A stretch of DNA of 64,000 bases from Thiohalocapsa sp. PB-PSB1 (GCA_016745215.1 CP050890.1:3596001-3660000), one strand, 5' to 3'. Positions 44,129-54,186 are shown, counted from the stretch's first letter. Translations and numbers: made by a program. The notes: a model not told the origin generated them from the letters alone.

Positions 44129-44401
44129 ATGAATAAGTCGGATCTAATCGATGCCATGGCAGAAGCTGCTGAAATACCAAAAACTGCAGCAGCTCGGGCT
44201 TTAGATGCTTTCACGGAGTCGATTGCTGTTGCTCTAAAGGGTGGTGATACCGTATCCATTATTGGTTTCGGAACATTCTCCGTCAAAGAGCGCGCTCCTC
44301 GTACCGGGCGCAATCCGCAGACAGGGGAAGCAATCGAGATTGGGGCATCCAAAACTCCGTCTTTCAAGGCTGGCAAAGCGCTGAAAGACGGTATACAATA
44401 A
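44129..44401 (+). CDS. hupB: HU-type DNA-binding protein
   Basis: This 90-residue nucleoid protein begins MNKSDLIDAMAEAAEIPKTA and carries the DNA-intercalating arm GFGTFSVKERAPRTGRNPQTGE, then KTPSFKAGKALKD. Its length is exact for HU. Start: ATG at 44129 after GAGGGGGGAATA. It sits between lon and the tRNA pair, as in many gammaproteobacteria. HU-beta is the likely form because of its place downstream of lon. Confidence 0.96.
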   Translation: MNKSDLIDAMAEAAEIPKTAAARALDAFTESIAVALKGGDTVSIIGFGTFSVKERAPRTGRNPQTGEAIEIGASKTPSFKAGKALKDGIQ

Positions 44402-44517
44402 TCTACTCGTTGTTGAAAAAGTGCGCTGTCAACAAAGTGGATTGCCTGATGTAGTTGACTTTGGAGCGCATTTTGATCTGTTGCTGAAAGAGCAACTGCG
44501 ATTCTTTAAAGAAATAG

Positions 44518-44590
44518 GGGTGCTTAGCTCAGCTGGTAGAGCATCGCCCTTACAAGGCGAGGGTCGCAGGTTCGAGCCCTGCAGCACCCA
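44518..44590 (+). tRNA. tRNA-Val (anticodon TAC)
   Basis: It folds as a complete cloverleaf: acceptor GGGTGCT pairs with AGCACCC, D-loop AGCTCAGCTGGTAGAGC, anticodon stem-loop with CTTACAA, and T-arm GCAGGTTCGAGCCCTGC. The anticodon TAC reads GUN valine codons. No CCA is encoded (the discriminator A is followed by TCA), so CCA is added after transcription. It lies 116 bp after hupB. Confidence 0.96.
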
Positions 44591-44964
44591 TCACCCGTAG
44601 AGCATCTATTAAATAGGACTTCGTAGTTGATGCTCCGGGTAACTATGGCTTCAGAGAGCTAATGAGATATGATCTCAGATTGTTTACGAGATATCGCCTC
44701 AGATGGCTTGCGAGAATCCGTAGTACACGAGTAAATACGCTTGCTTTCTATCTAAGCGCTCGTTGAATGGCAAAAGATCTAAGGATAAAATATCTCTCCG
44801 TCATCGGCTGAAAAGCTATGATAGAAGGCGAAGCCAGAGAAACGAATACAGTGAAACGAATATAGCGAGGCAAGTAGAGTATCCCTGAGAAGCGCCAGAT
44901 TCAGAAATATTAATACCTGATATGGTCAACTCAGGAACTATATTCCAGAAGTCATTATAATTTA
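44591..44964. other. Spacer between the two tRNA genes
   Basis: These 374 bp are AT-rich compared with the flanks. There is a loose repetition of 'GAGATATnATCTCAGAT' and 'GAGATATCGCCTCAGATGG' around 44660-44705. No coding frame or third tRNA is visible. It may hold the promoter of tRNA-Asp. Confidence 0.5.
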
Positions 44965-45041
44965 GGAGTGGTAGTTCAGTTGGTTAGAATACCGGCCTGT
45001 CACGCCGGGGGTCGCGGGTTCGAGTCCCGTCCACTCCGCCA
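44965..45041 (+). tRNA. tRNA-Asp (anticodon GTC)
   Basis: It folds as a full cloverleaf: GGAGTGG pairs with CCACTCC, D-arm AGTTCAGTTGGTTAGAAT, anticodon loop CTGTCAC and T-arm GCGGGTTCGAGTCCCGT. The anticodon GTC reads aspartate codons. The terminal CCA is encoded, unlike the neighbouring tRNA-Val. A strong terminator hairpin follows 12 bases later. Confidence 0.97.
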
Positions 45042-45053
45042 ACTCAATACAGC

Positions 45054-45090
45054 GCGGGGTATCCACTCAGGATACCCCGCACTTTTGTTT
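45054..45090 (+). terminator. Intrinsic terminator after tRNA-Asp
   Basis: GCGGGGTATCC and GGATACCCCGC form a perfect 11-bp stem with a 5-base loop, followed by ACTTTTGTTT. The stem is GC-rich, the T-run is clear, and it lies just after the tRNA, so it most likely ends that transcript before ppiD. Confidence 0.9.
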
Positions 45091-45169
45091 GCGAGCATGC
45101 CAGGATGCACCCCGGCATCTATCACAATCTTGCTAACATCCATTCGAGAACCTACCCCGAGACGCTGTC

Positions 45170-47092
45170 ATGTTGCAGGAGATTCGAGACCGGGCGAAAG
45201 GCTGGGTCGCCTGGGCGATTGTCATCCTTATCAGTATTCCCTTTGCCCTTTGGGGTATCCAGTCTTATCTTGGCACCGGTGGCGAGACGGTAGTCGCCAA
45301 GGTCAACGGCACGGAAATCACCGAGCGGCAATTTGATCAAAATGTTCAGCGCACTCGCATGCAGCTCCGGAATCGGCTTGGCAGCTCTTACGATCCCAAC
45401 TTATTTGGAGGCGAACGACTGCGAGAACAAGTACTTGATAGTATGATCCGCGATACCGTCCTGCTCGATGCGTCGGTGTCCATGGGTATGCGGGTATCCG
45501 ATCAGGCGGTGCGTGCCGCAATCTTGAGCGAGCGCGCATTTCAGCAGGATGGCGCGTTTGACAATGAGACCTACAAGCGGGTTTTGAGGCTCCAAGGGCT
45601 AACCCCAGCAGCGTACGAGGCGCAGCTGCGCGAGCGGTTACTCTCTAGCCAGCTCGCGCGGGCGGTAACCGGGACCGAGTTCGTCACACCATCGGTTGTT
45701 GAAGAGAGCATACGTCTGTTGCGTCAGAAACGTGAACTGACCTACCTGTCGCTTCCCTATGCCGACTTTACGCCGGATGAGCTTCCGTCCGAAGACGAGA
45801 TTCAGACCTATTACAACGAGCATCAGGATTTGTTCCAAACGCCAGAGCAGGTTCGCGTAGCTTACCTGTTGCTGGATGCAGAGCAATTGGCATCCTCGGT
45901 GGCCGATGTCAGCAATGAAGAACTGCAAAATAGCTACAACGAGCGTATTGATGAGTTCGTAGAGCCAGAGCAGCGCCGTATTCGCCATATCTTACTGACC
46001 GTTCCCGCCGATGCCGACGATGTGGGGGCAGACGCCGTCAAACAGCGAGCCAACGAGCTGCGGGAGCGCATTCTCGCCGGCGAGGATTTTGCCGCGGTTG
46101 CCGAGGAAGCCTCCGAGGATCCAGCGAGTGCAGGCGCTGGGGGCGATCTTGGTCTGGTCGGTCGAGGTATCATGGATCCCCCTTTCGAACAAGCCGCCTT
46201 CGCGTTGCAGCCTAACGCCCTGAGTGAACCCGTGCGCAGCCGCTTTGGCTATCACCTTATCGAGGTGACTGAGGTGTCAGGCGGCGAGGTTAAGCCTTTC
46301 AAGGATGTCCGCGACCAATTGGCCGAGGAAGCTGGAAGTATTCAATCAGAGGCGCTTTTCTTCGATATTGCAGAGCGCCTTGCAACCCTGGCCTTCGAAT
46401 CCCCAGACAGCCTGATCCTAGCATCAGAAACGCTGGAACTCCCTCTTCAAACCAGCGATTGGTTCGATCGCAGCGGTGGTGAAGGGATTTTTGCCAACTC
46501 CAAGGTCGTAGCGGCAGCATTCAGTGAAGACGTACTGACCTTAGGCAACAACAGCGAACTGATGGAGCCCGACCCCGACGTGATGCGCGCGATCGTACTG
46601 CGCGTCGATGATCATCGGGCAGCATCCGTGCAGCCGATTGACGAGGTGCGTGAGCAGGTAATCGAGGCCATACAGAAGCAGCGCTCCGCACAGGCAGCGC
46701 TGGCCGCCGCGGAGGACATCGTGCAACGGCTCGAGGCAGGTGAAGACATCAGTACCGCTGCTGGCTCGTTTGAACCACAAAACCCCGGGCTTGTAGGGCG
46801 CACTGGACCTGGCGTGCCGCCCGCGGTGTTGAAACTGGCGTTTGCTGAACCGCCGCCAGTGGAGGGACAAACAATCTTTATCAGTGGCGATAATGGTACT
46901 GATGCCGGGCTGGTGGTAGTCGTGTCAAAAGTCGTCGATGGTGATGCGGCCGCGCTTGGTGAATCTGCCCGCGAGGCCGAGATGCGGGTACTCTCCAGCA
47001 CCCTCGGTCGGTCCGCCTATGCTCATTTGCTGGATGATCTGCAGGCGCGAGCGAAAATCGAGCGCCCCGCAATGCCTGCTGATGCGCGCTGA
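45170..47092 (+). CDS. ppiD: PpiD, inner-membrane-anchored periplasmic chaperone
   Basis: This 640-residue protein starts with a membrane anchor (MLQEIRDRAKGWVAWAIVIL...) followed by a SurA-like chaperone region (VVAKVNGTEITERQFDQN, MIRDTVLLDASVSMGMRVSD). A parvulin domain sits at about 265-375, with RRIRHILLTVPADAD, EASEDPASAGAGGDLGLVGRG and SRFGYHLIEVTEV. PpiD helps fold outer-membrane and periplasmic proteins near the Sec translocon. It is close to E. coli PpiD in length (623) and lies downstream of hupB as usual. The ATG at 45170 fits the family start. Confidence 0.92.
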   Translation: MLQEIRDRAKGWVAWAIVILISIPFALWGIQSYLGTGGETVVAKVNGTEITERQFDQNVQRTRMQLRNRLGSSYDPNLFGGERLREQVLDSMIRDTVLLDASVSMGMRVSDQAVRAAILSERAFQQDGAFDNETYKRVLRLQGLTPAAYEAQLRERLLSSQLARAVTGTEFVTPSVVEESIRLLRQKRELTYLSLPYADFTPDELPSEDEIQTYYNEHQDLFQTPEQVRVAYLLLDAEQLASSVADVSNEELQNSYNERIDEFVEPEQRRIRHILLTVPADADDVGADAVKQRANELRERILAGEDFAAVAEEASEDPASAGAGGDLGLVGRGIMDPPFEQAAFALQPNALSEPVRSRFGYHLIEVTEVSGGEVKPFKDVRDQLAEEAGSIQSEALFFDIAERLATLAFESPDSLILASETLELPLQTSDWFDRSGGEGIFANSKVVAAAFSEDVLTLGNNSELMEPDPDVMRAIVLRVDDHRAASVQPIDEVREQVIEAIQKQRSAQAALAAAEDIVQRLEAGEDISTAAGSFEPQNPGLVGRTGPGVPPAVLKLAFAEPPPVEGQTIFISGDNGTDAGLVVVVSKVVDGDAAALGESAREAEMRVLSSTLGRSAYAHLLDDLQARAKIERPAMPADAR

Positions 47093-47227
47093 TATTCATC
47101 ATGATTTGAACTTGTGGCGGGTTATACATAAGTTGATGTTATTCCCGCATCTGAATTGTTGTTTTGCCCTAAGCCGGTTGTTGTGGCAATCTTGCGCTCT
47201 TACGAGAATTCAACCGAGGACAGTCCA

Positions 47228-47890
47228 ATGCGCATCATCCTGCTTGGCGGCCCTGGGGCCGGCAAAGGCACTCAGGCCGGATTTATCAAAGATCATTTCA
47301 AGATTCCGCAGATTTCTACCGGCGACATGCTGCGTGGCCACGTCAAAGCTGGCAGTGAACTTGGCAAGGCGGCGAAAAAGATCATGGATGAGGGCGGTTT
47401 GGTATCCGACGATATTATCATGGCCATGGTCAAGGAACGCATTGCCGATGCCGACTGTGAAAACGGCTATCTATTCGACGGCTTCCCGCGTACCTTGGCC
47501 CAGGCGGATGCTCTAAAGGAAGCCGAGGTTTTCGTCGATGCTGTGGTCGAAATCGACGTTCCTGACGAGGAAATCATCAAACGCATGTCCGGTCGCCGTG
47601 TACACGAAGGCTCCGGGCGTAGTTACCACATCCTATTCAATCCACCAAAGGAAGCTGGTAAAGACGATGAGACCGGCGAGCCTTTGATTCAGCGTGACGA
47701 TGATCGTGAGGACACTGTCAAGGCCCGCCTCAAGGTCTATCATGAGCAAACAGAACCGTTGATTCACTACTATAACAGTTGGGCAGAGCAAGGCGGCGAT
47801 GGCGCGCCGCGCTATATCAAGGTCAATGGCATTGGCAGTGTGGACGAGATTCGCGACAGTATTCTCTCCGCCCTCGCCCTGCAAGGTTAG
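47228..47890 (+). CDS. adk: Adenylate kinase
   Basis: This 220-residue kinase interconverts ATP + AMP and 2 ADP. Motifs are the P-loop MRIILLGGPGAGKGTQAGFI, QISTGDMLRGHVKAGSELG, the signature GYLFDGFPRTLAQADAL, and the long-form lid (RVHEGSGRSYHILFNPPKEA) without zinc cysteines. The long-lid form matches gammaproteobacterial Adk. The ATG at 47228 is preceded by GAGGACAGTCC. It follows ppiD after 135 bp on the same strand. Confidence 0.97.
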   Translation: MRIILLGGPGAGKGTQAGFIKDHFKIPQISTGDMLRGHVKAGSELGKAAKKIMDEGGLVSDDIIMAMVKERIADADCENGYLFDGFPRTLAQADALKEAEVFVDAVVEIDVPDEEIIKRMSGRRVHEGSGRSYHILFNPPKEAGKDDETGEPLIQRDDDREDTVKARLKVYHEQTEPLIHYYNSWAEQGGDGAPRYIKVNGIGSVDEIRDSILSALALQG

Positions 47891-48199
47891 AGCGATTTCT
47901 ATCAGCGCTCATATCATCTGAGATATTTGCGCTGTCGCTGATTTTGGCTGGCCGGGTCTGAGACCCGCAGGCTCGCTGGCTAGCGGAGCCTTGCCCCCAG
48001 ATGTTCGAAGCACTCGGGAGCAACAATGGGGCGCCGATGGAGCACCCCAACTGAGAGTTATTCTTATTGCCAGCGAGTGACAGGCAAGCACTATCCTCGG
48101 GTGCCTTGCTTCGATCCAAGACTGCTTGCTCAAGAGGGTGCCGACCTAACCGGTGTGCGATCGGTTGCACCAGCGAGCGCATCTGCTCGGGTCAACCCT

Positions 48200-48480
48200 G
48201 TTGGATAGGGCCGAGCGCCATTGCGTATTCCGGGCCATCGGCACCGCGCCACCATCACCAAAATGGCCAAACCCACGCGGATTGTCAGCCTGACGATGCC
48301 GCAGATGAAGTGCTGCTCGAAGCCGAAGTGGCAATCAATGCGGTTGTTGATGCGCTCCAAGGCATGCGGTTCGTCGCTAGATTACCAGCTAGGGCTGCTG
48401 TGCGGCCTAGGTACGAAGATGCGCCGGTTCTGTTCATCGAGCTTGAATTGCAGAACTCCTGACACCGCGAAGTTTTGAAT
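48200..48480 (-). pseudogene. Degraded transposase C-terminus
   Basis: On the minus strand one frame reads ALERINNRIDCHFGFEQHFI, then CGIVRLTIRVGLAILVMVA. This resembles the end of DDE transposases in which a catalytic Glu (E-R-x-N-x-R-I-D) is followed by F-E-x-H-x-I-x-G and L-x-x-A-L-x-V-M-x-A. Upstream the frame is broken by a stop near 48370. No start or terminal repeats are visible. The rest of the 956-bp adk-to-ABC spacer (47891-48846) holds nothing else that I can support. Confidence 0.4.
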
Positions 48481-48846
48481 GCGACGATTCGGTCGGAAAT
48501 ATGCCGGAGCAACCACGCACTTACCCACCAAGTCGTGGGCTTCGAGGCAACAAATCGGCCCTCTGAGTCTGGAAAAGAACTATCGAGCCTCTAGGTTGAG
48601 TACACATATTACATATAGCTAAGCTCGATACGCCAGAAGTTCTGCAATCTGACCTTACGAAAATTTCATGTTTAGACCCTTGCGATGATCCGGCCTGATG
48701 CTGTGAAATTCACGGGTTTTGTTGTCTGCTGAACGCGGGTACCACAGGATTCTGTGGGCGTGCACACCGTCAACATGATTCTAACTCAGAAAATCAGAAA
48801 AGCATCACGTAGATTGCGTTCAGTGATGCTGTCAGAAAGAGGGAGT

Positions 48847-49830
48847 ATGAAGATGATCGAAGTTCGCGAGCTTTGCCGAAGTTATGGCGAGCTGATGGCT
48901 GTCGACCAAGTGTCGTTCGACATCGGCCGCCGCGAGATCGTCGGTCTGCTGGGCCATAACGGTGCCGGCAAAACCACCATCATGAAAATGATCACTGGTT
49001 TTCTGGAGCCCAGCCGCGGCTCTATAACCATTGATGGAAAGGACATTATCTCTGATCGTCGAGCAGTACAGCGTCGTCTGGGCTACCTGCCCGAGAACTG
49101 CCCATTGTACTCGGAGATGACTGTAGTGGACCATCTCGATTACCAGGCCGCACTGCATGGAATTCCGCTGTCTCAGCGCGCGAAAGCGATGCGACGTGCC
49201 ATTGAGCGTACCGAACTGGGCGCGAAGGTCAGGGCTCGGGTTGCGACGCTGTCACGTGGCTACCGTCAGCGTCTGGGTGTGGCCCTGGCGATTCTGCATG
49301 AGCCGGACATTCTGATTTTGGATGAGCCGACCAACGGACTGGATCCGTCTCAAATCCAGCATATGCGCTCGCTGATTCGTGAACTTGCGGGGCGTGCGAC
49401 GGTGATTATTTCGACGCACATTCTTCAGGAAGTCGAGGCTGTCTGCGCACGGGTGCTGATTATGCGTGCCGGACGTATGGCGTTGGATAGCAAGTTGGGC
49501 GAGATTGGCGCTCGGCCGCGGCTGTTGGTGACGCTAGACCGCGGACCCGACGAGGTGCGCGGGCTGCTTGGTCGCATGGACGGCGTAACCGATGTAGCCC
49601 ATCTCAATGACGATGGCATGCGCCGGTGCTATGCGCTGAGCGTCGAGGATCCAGCGGCGTTGGCGCCAAAGGTTGCCCATGGCGTCAGTGCTGAAGGCTG
49701 GGCTCTGTACGGCCTAGAGCAGGAGCGGCGCGATCTGGAGGCGTTGTTCGGCGCAGTCTCAAGCGGTACTGGAGGCGTTGTAAACGACGGCTCCGCAGCC
49801 GTCGCAGGTCAGGAGGTAGCGCATGTCTGA
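48847..49830 (+). CDS. ABC transporter ATP-binding protein, GldA-like
   Basis: This 327-residue ATPase has Walker A GLLGHNGAGKTTIMKMI, a Q-loop near LGYLPENCPLYSEMTV, the signature as LSRGYRQRLGVALAIL, Walker B ILILDEPTNGLDP, and the switch His in VIISTHILQEVEA. A regulatory C-terminal region of about 100 residues follows. It is the first gene of a three-gene operon whose next gene overlaps it by 8 bases. ATPases of this type power GldF/GldG-like exporters. ATG at 48847 follows AAAGAGGGAGT; the ATG two codons later is equally possible. Confidence 0.9.
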   Translation: MKMIEVRELCRSYGELMAVDQVSFDIGRREIVGLLGHNGAGKTTIMKMITGFLEPSRGSITIDGKDIISDRRAVQRRLGYLPENCPLYSEMTVVDHLDYQAALHGIPLSQRAKAMRRAIERTELGAKVRARVATLSRGYRQRLGVALAILHEPDILILDEPTNGLDPSQIQHMRSLIRELAGRATVIISTHILQEVEAVCARVLIMRAGRMALDSKLGEIGARPRLLVTLDRGPDEVRGLLGRMDGVTDVAHLNDDGMRRCYALSVEDPAALAPKVAHGVSAEGWALYGLEQERRDLEALFGAVSSGTGGVVNDGSAAVAGQEVAHV

Positions 49831-52750
49831 TATCCTGCGTATTACCCGCAAGGAGCTTTCGGCGTTTTTTGGCTCGCCAGTCGCTTATCTCTTCATCGGC
49901 GCCTTCCTAGCGACTTGTTTGTTTGTATTTTTTTGGGTCGATGCTTTTTTCGCCCGCAACATCGCAGATACACGGCCGTTGTTCGATTGGATGCCGGTTT
50001 TGTTGATTTTCCTGGCCTCGGCGTTAACCATGCGTCTGTGGAGCGAGGAGCGCCGTGCCGGTACCCTAGAGGTGCTGGCGACGTTGCCGGTACCTACCTG
50101 GAAACTCGTGCTCGGCAAGTTCTTGGCTGCTATGGCGCTAGTCTCGGTGGCGCTGGCTTTGACCTTGCCGCTGCCCATTTCTGTTTTCATCCTGGGGCCA
50201 TTGGATTGGGGACCAGTGCTTGGAGCCTACCTCGCGACGCTGTTGCTGGCAGCGGCCTACATCGCAGTCGGCCTCTATGTCTCGGCACGCACCGACAACC
50301 CCATCGTTGCCATGATCGGCACCACCCTCGTCTGCGCGGTTTTTTACCTGATTGGCACTCGGGCATTCACGGGTTTGCTCGGGCATGGCGGTGGCGAACT
50401 GCTGCGGTTACTTGGCAGTGGAGCACGCTTCGAATCCATCACCCGCGGCGTCATCGACCTGCGCGACCTTTACTATTATCTGAGCTTGGTTGGTCTATTT
50501 CTGGCGCTGACCATCTATAGTCTCGAGCGGCTCCGTTGGGCTGCGGATGCTGATGAAAATAAGACTGTAGTCAGCCATCATCGCTGGACCCTGATTACGG
50601 TCCTTACCGCCGCCAATTTGATCCTGGGTAACCTCCTGTTGCAACCCATCAGTGGATTGCGTGCGGATCTCACCGAAGGTTCCCTGTATACAATCTCGGA
50701 TGCTACCCGAAATTACCTTGGACAATTGCAGGAACCTCTATTGATACGAGGTTATTTCAGCGCCGATACCCACCCGCTACTTGCGCCATTGGTGCCGCAA
50801 CTGCGCGATCTTCTGCGCGAATATCAGGTGGCTGGCGGTGGTCGCGTACAGGTGGAGTTTATTGACCCGCAACAGGAGCCCGAGCTGGAGCGCGAGGCTG
50901 GCGAGCAATACGGCATACGCCCGATTGCATTCCAGACAGCGAACAAATATCAATCCTCAGTGGTTAACTCCTATTTTGACATCCTGGTCAAGTATGGAGA
51001 CCAATTCGAGACGCTGGGCTTTCAGGATATGATTGAAGTCAAGGCTCAGGGGGAGACTGATCTGGATGTACGTTTACGGAATCCTGAATACGATCTGACC
51101 CGTACGATTAAAAAGGTGCTGTACGGCTATCAGGGCGGCGGCGACATCTTCAGCGGTATTGATGATCCGGTGCAACTGCGTGGCTTTATTTCCGCAACCA
51201 ATCTTCTGCCTGAGCCACTGTCGGCCTTGCGAACCGAGTTGGAAGCATTGCTGGTCGATCTTCAGGCTGGGTCTGACGGGCGCTTTAACTGGGAAATCCA
51301 AGATCCCGGCCAGGATCAGGCCCTGGCCGATCAAATCGCCGAACGTTTTGGCTTTCAGCCTTTGGTCATCGGTCTGTTAGATCCCGAGCCGTTTTATTTC
51401 TACCTCGTGCTCGAGCATGGCGCGCAGGCCATTCCGGTTCCTCTTCCGGAATCCCTGGATCGAGCCGGATTACAACGTGCCATTGAAGCAGGCATCCGAC
51501 GCTTTGCGCCAGGTGTGATGCGCACCGTTGCGCTGTTCACGCCAACACCCCCATCAGCAGGATTCATGGGTGCCGGCCCGAATGGTCCGGGCTATACGCT
51601 GTTGCAAGATAGCCTGCGCGAAGGCTTTTCTCTACGTGAGACCGATCTCAGCTCAGGGCAGGTGCCAGAGGATGCAGATCTGCTGCTGGTGGTCGCTCCG
51701 GAATCCTTAGATCAGAAGCAGCAGTTCGCCATCGACCAATTCCTGATGCAGGGTGGCACCGTGGTGTTGGCCGCATCCAGCTTTCATGTGGATTTGACCG
51801 GTAGTGCGATCAGCGCCCGGGCGCAGCCAACCGGGCTGGAAGACTGGCTGGACAGCTTTGGTATCACATTACAACCCAGCCTCGTGCTCGATCCCCGCAA
51901 TACGCCATTCCCAATTCCCGTGCGGCGCAATCTTGGTGGTTTCATAATCGAGGAGATCCAAACCCTGGACTATCCATATTTCCCCGACGTGCGCACTGAT
52001 GGTTTGTCCATGGAGAGCGGCATTACCGCAAACCTCGGGCAGATCACTATGAATTGGTCGTCACCGATCAGCGTAGATATGCAAGCAAACGCCGAGCGCC
52101 AGATAACGCGCCTGATTGAAAGCTCGTCCGACGCTTGGACGAGCACAAGCACGGATATGCAGCCGGATTTCGATGCCCATGGTCCGCTCGGTTTTGCCCG
52201 TAGCGAGGATACCGGCCACAAGCTGCTGGCGGTAGCCATCGAGGGTCGCTTCAACTCGCTGTTCAGCGGTAAGCCGTCACCCTTGCTCGCAGAAGAGCCT
52301 GCTCCCGACGAGGAGAACACCGAGGCATCTGCGAAGTCCGATTCGAACGACCCAGACAGCGCGGACGATGCCGCGCCAACCGTCATCTCTGCCGTCGTCG
52401 ATCACTCGCCGGCATCGGCTCGGCTGATCCTGATCGGCTCGTCGACCTTTCTCAGCGATACTGCCATAAGCCTTGCTACCGAAGCCACCCAGACTCGCTA
52501 CCTAAAGCCGCTGGAATTGGTACAAAATACCGTCGAATGGTCGCTGGAGGACCGCGGTTTATTGGCCCTACGCGGGCGTGGTCAGTTCGGCCGCTTGCTG
52601 AAGCCAGTGAGCCGCGAGGCCCGTATGGTTTGGGAATACCTGAATTACGCTCTTGCCCTGGGCGGCTTGACCATAGTCTATTGGTTGTATCGCTGGCTGC
52701 ACCGACGCCGCGAGTTGGCTTACAACGAGATTCTGACAGGAGGGAACTGA
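49823..52750 (+). CDS. ABC-2 permease fused to a GldG-type auxiliary domain
   Basis: This 975-residue fusion has an N-terminal permease (about 1-235) with six membrane helices (AYLFIGAFLATCLFVFFWVD, IFLASALTMRLWSEERRAGT, LALTLPLPISVFIL and others). After a further helix (LITVLTAANLILGNLLLQPI) comes a large periplasmic ABC_transp_aux domain (about 280-935). It ends in a membrane helix (ALALGGLTIVYWLYRWLHRR). In Bacteroidetes, GldF and GldG are separate proteins; proteobacterial relatives often carry them fused like this. The exported substrate is unknown. It overlaps the ATPase gene by 8 bases and is followed at once by a DUF4340 gene. Confidence 0.88.
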   Translation: MSDILRITRKELSAFFGSPVAYLFIGAFLATCLFVFFWVDAFFARNIADTRPLFDWMPVLLIFLASALTMRLWSEERRAGTLEVLATLPVPTWKLVLGKFLAAMALVSVALALTLPLPISVFILGPLDWGPVLGAYLATLLLAAAYIAVGLYVSARTDNPIVAMIGTTLVCAVFYLIGTRAFTGLLGHGGGELLRLLGSGARFESITRGVIDLRDLYYYLSLVGLFLALTIYSLERLRWAADADENKTVVSHHRWTLITVLTAANLILGNLLLQPISGLRADLTEGSLYTISDATRNYLGQLQEPLLIRGYFSADTHPLLAPLVPQLRDLLREYQVAGGGRVQVEFIDPQQEPELEREAGEQYGIRPIAFQTANKYQSSVVNSYFDILVKYGDQFETLGFQDMIEVKAQGETDLDVRLRNPEYDLTRTIKKVLYGYQGGGDIFSGIDDPVQLRGFISATNLLPEPLSALRTELEALLVDLQAGSDGRFNWEIQDPGQDQALADQIAERFGFQPLVIGLLDPEPFYFYLVLEHGAQAIPVPLPESLDRAGLQRAIEAGIRRFAPGVMRTVALFTPTPPSAGFMGAGPNGPGYTLLQDSLREGFSLRETDLSSGQVPEDADLLLVVAPESLDQKQQFAIDQFLMQGGTVVLAASSFHVDLTGSAISARAQPTGLEDWLDSFGITLQPSLVLDPRNTPFPIPVRRNLGGFIIEEIQTLDYPYFPDVRTDGLSMESGITANLGQITMNWSSPISVDMQANAERQITRLIESSSDAWTSTSTDMQPDFDAHGPLGFARSEDTGHKLLAVAIEGRFNSLFSGKPSPLLAEEPAPDEENTEASAKSDSNDPDSADDAAPTVISAVVDHSPASARLILIGSSTFLSDTAISLATEATQTRYLKPLELVQNTVEWSLEDRGLLALRGRGQFGRLLKPVSREARMVWEYLNYALALGGLTIVYWLYRWLHRRRELAYNEILTGGN

Positions 52751-52753
52751 TTC

Positions 52754-53980
52754 ATGAGCGAGTCCACAATCCATGGTCTTGGTGTAAAGAGCATATCGCA
52801 CTGGCTCGATCCAAGTTGGCGACAAGCCATGCAGGCGCCCATGGTGATCATACTCGGCGTAACCTTAGCCATACAATTGTTTCTGGTGGCGATGTTTGGC
52901 GCTGATCGCAGCATCGGGCCGGCGCAGACGGACAGCGCGCTGCTTGCATTTGATACCGAAGCGGTTACCAGCATTGAAATTCGGGCCAACGATGCCGATC
53001 AGACCCTAATACTGACCCGTACCGATGATGGTTGGAGCCTGCCGGACCTGGGCGGATTCCCTGCAGATGCGAGCCGTATCGACCAACTCGTTGACAGCTT
53101 GAGTGATATGAACCGTCCGCTGCCGGTTTCTACCAGCGCTGGGTCACAGAAGCGTTTCAAGGTGACTGATGACAGCTTTGAACGGCGCCTGTCGCTGCGC
53201 GGCGACGAAGGCGAGCTTGCAAGTCTATTCATCGGCGACTCGCCGGGTTTCCGTCGCCGGTTTGTCCGCGTTGTCGGCGAGGATGCGGTGTACGACCTGC
53301 GTCTCGCCTCGTTCGATTTGTCTGCAAATCCAGACGATTGGATCGATACTAATCGGCTGCAACTCGATTCAGCCAAGCTCGAGCGCATCGCTTCCGACGA
53401 CTGGGTTTTGGTCAAAAATGCCGATGGTTGGCGATTGGAGGGAAGCGACCAGGCGCCGGATGCCGCGGCCGTGGACGATTTGCTGGCTAGTCTCTCGTCG
53501 CTTGGCTATCGCGGTGTGCTTGGCAGCGAGGAAAAGCCTGAATATGGATTAGCGGCAACCGAACTCAGGTTAGATCTCTCGCTCACGGACGGCGGGAGCC
53601 GCAGCTACCGCATTGGTCGCATCCAGGACACAGAAGATTATGCGCTCAAGGAAGCCTCAGATCCTTACTATTATCGCCTTGCTGCCTTCGATATCGGCAC
53701 ACTACAGGATTTGAGCAGGGCAACGTTGCTGGGCCAGAGCCAGTCCGTAACCGATGCCGCGACAAACCAATCGCCAGTTGCATTGCCAGATGAACCGCCA
53801 GCTGATCAGCAGGGGAAGGCGTCTGCTGCTGTAAATCCTGCGACTGAGACCAGTAAAGATGTGGTGCCGGAAGCAAAAACCACATTGGAACCGTTGCCGG
53901 CGCACAACGCACTTTCTGGGCAGGATCAGGCTCGGGATGATCAAGCCGGAGATGATCAGGAGCGCGATGGAATGCGCTAA
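52754..53980 (+). CDS. DUF4340 protein of the ABC exporter operon
   Basis: This 408-residue protein has one N-terminal membrane anchor (MVIILGVTLAIQLFLVAMFG) and a periplasmic DUF4340 region: EAVTSIEIRANDADQTLILT, DGWSLPDLGGFPADASRIDQ, FKVTDDSFERRLSL and GDSPGFRRRFVRV. A second repeat of the fold lies at about 215-320, before an Ala/Pro/Asp-rich tail. DUF4340 proteins are regularly found as the last gene of gldA-gldFG-like operons, and their role is not established. It begins 4 bases after the permease stop, with AGGAGGG upstream. Confidence 0.85.
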   Translation: MSESTIHGLGVKSISHWLDPSWRQAMQAPMVIILGVTLAIQLFLVAMFGADRSIGPAQTDSALLAFDTEAVTSIEIRANDADQTLILTRTDDGWSLPDLGGFPADASRIDQLVDSLSDMNRPLPVSTSAGSQKRFKVTDDSFERRLSLRGDEGELASLFIGDSPGFRRRFVRVVGEDAVYDLRLASFDLSANPDDWIDTNRLQLDSAKLERIASDDWVLVKNADGWRLEGSDQAPDAAAVDDLLASLSSLGYRGVLGSEEKPEYGLAATELRLDLSLTDGGSRSYRIGRIQDTEDYALKEASDPYYYRLAAFDIGTLQDLSRATLLGQSQSVTDAATNQSPVALPDEPPADQQGKASAAVNPATETSKDVVPEAKTTLEPLPAHNALSGQDQARDDQAGDDQERDGMR

Positions 53981-54120
53981 ACGGATTTACAAGTCATGAT
54001 TGTTCGATATGTGCTGATTGCAGCTTTGAGCCTAAGTTGCAACTCGTAACCGGGTGCTGTCTTCAAAAAATGTAAGGATTTAAAGCAGAGACCCAGAGTG
54101 CGCAGAGGGGCCAAGGCGCC

Positions 54121-54186
54121 TCGCCCGCAAGCGAACCTTTACCAGCCTTGGGAGCTGGTCGGCGTAGGAGCCCGCTTGCGGGCGAC
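54121..54186. repeat. REP-type sequences, same family as the array at 6-7 kb
   Basis: GTAGGAGCCCGCTTGCGGGC at 54164 is identical to the left arm of each unit in the 6171-7300 array. A degenerate complementary copy (TCGCCCGCAAGCGAACCTTT) lies at 54121. The arms are in the opposite order to those in the array, so this is a separate REP pair, not a displaced array unit. Confidence 0.8.

Noticed and set aside
48067..48462. Plus-strand 131-codon frame in the adk-ABC spacer
   Set aside because: The minus strand of the same segment resembles a transposase C-terminus, and the plus frame has no recognisable feature.
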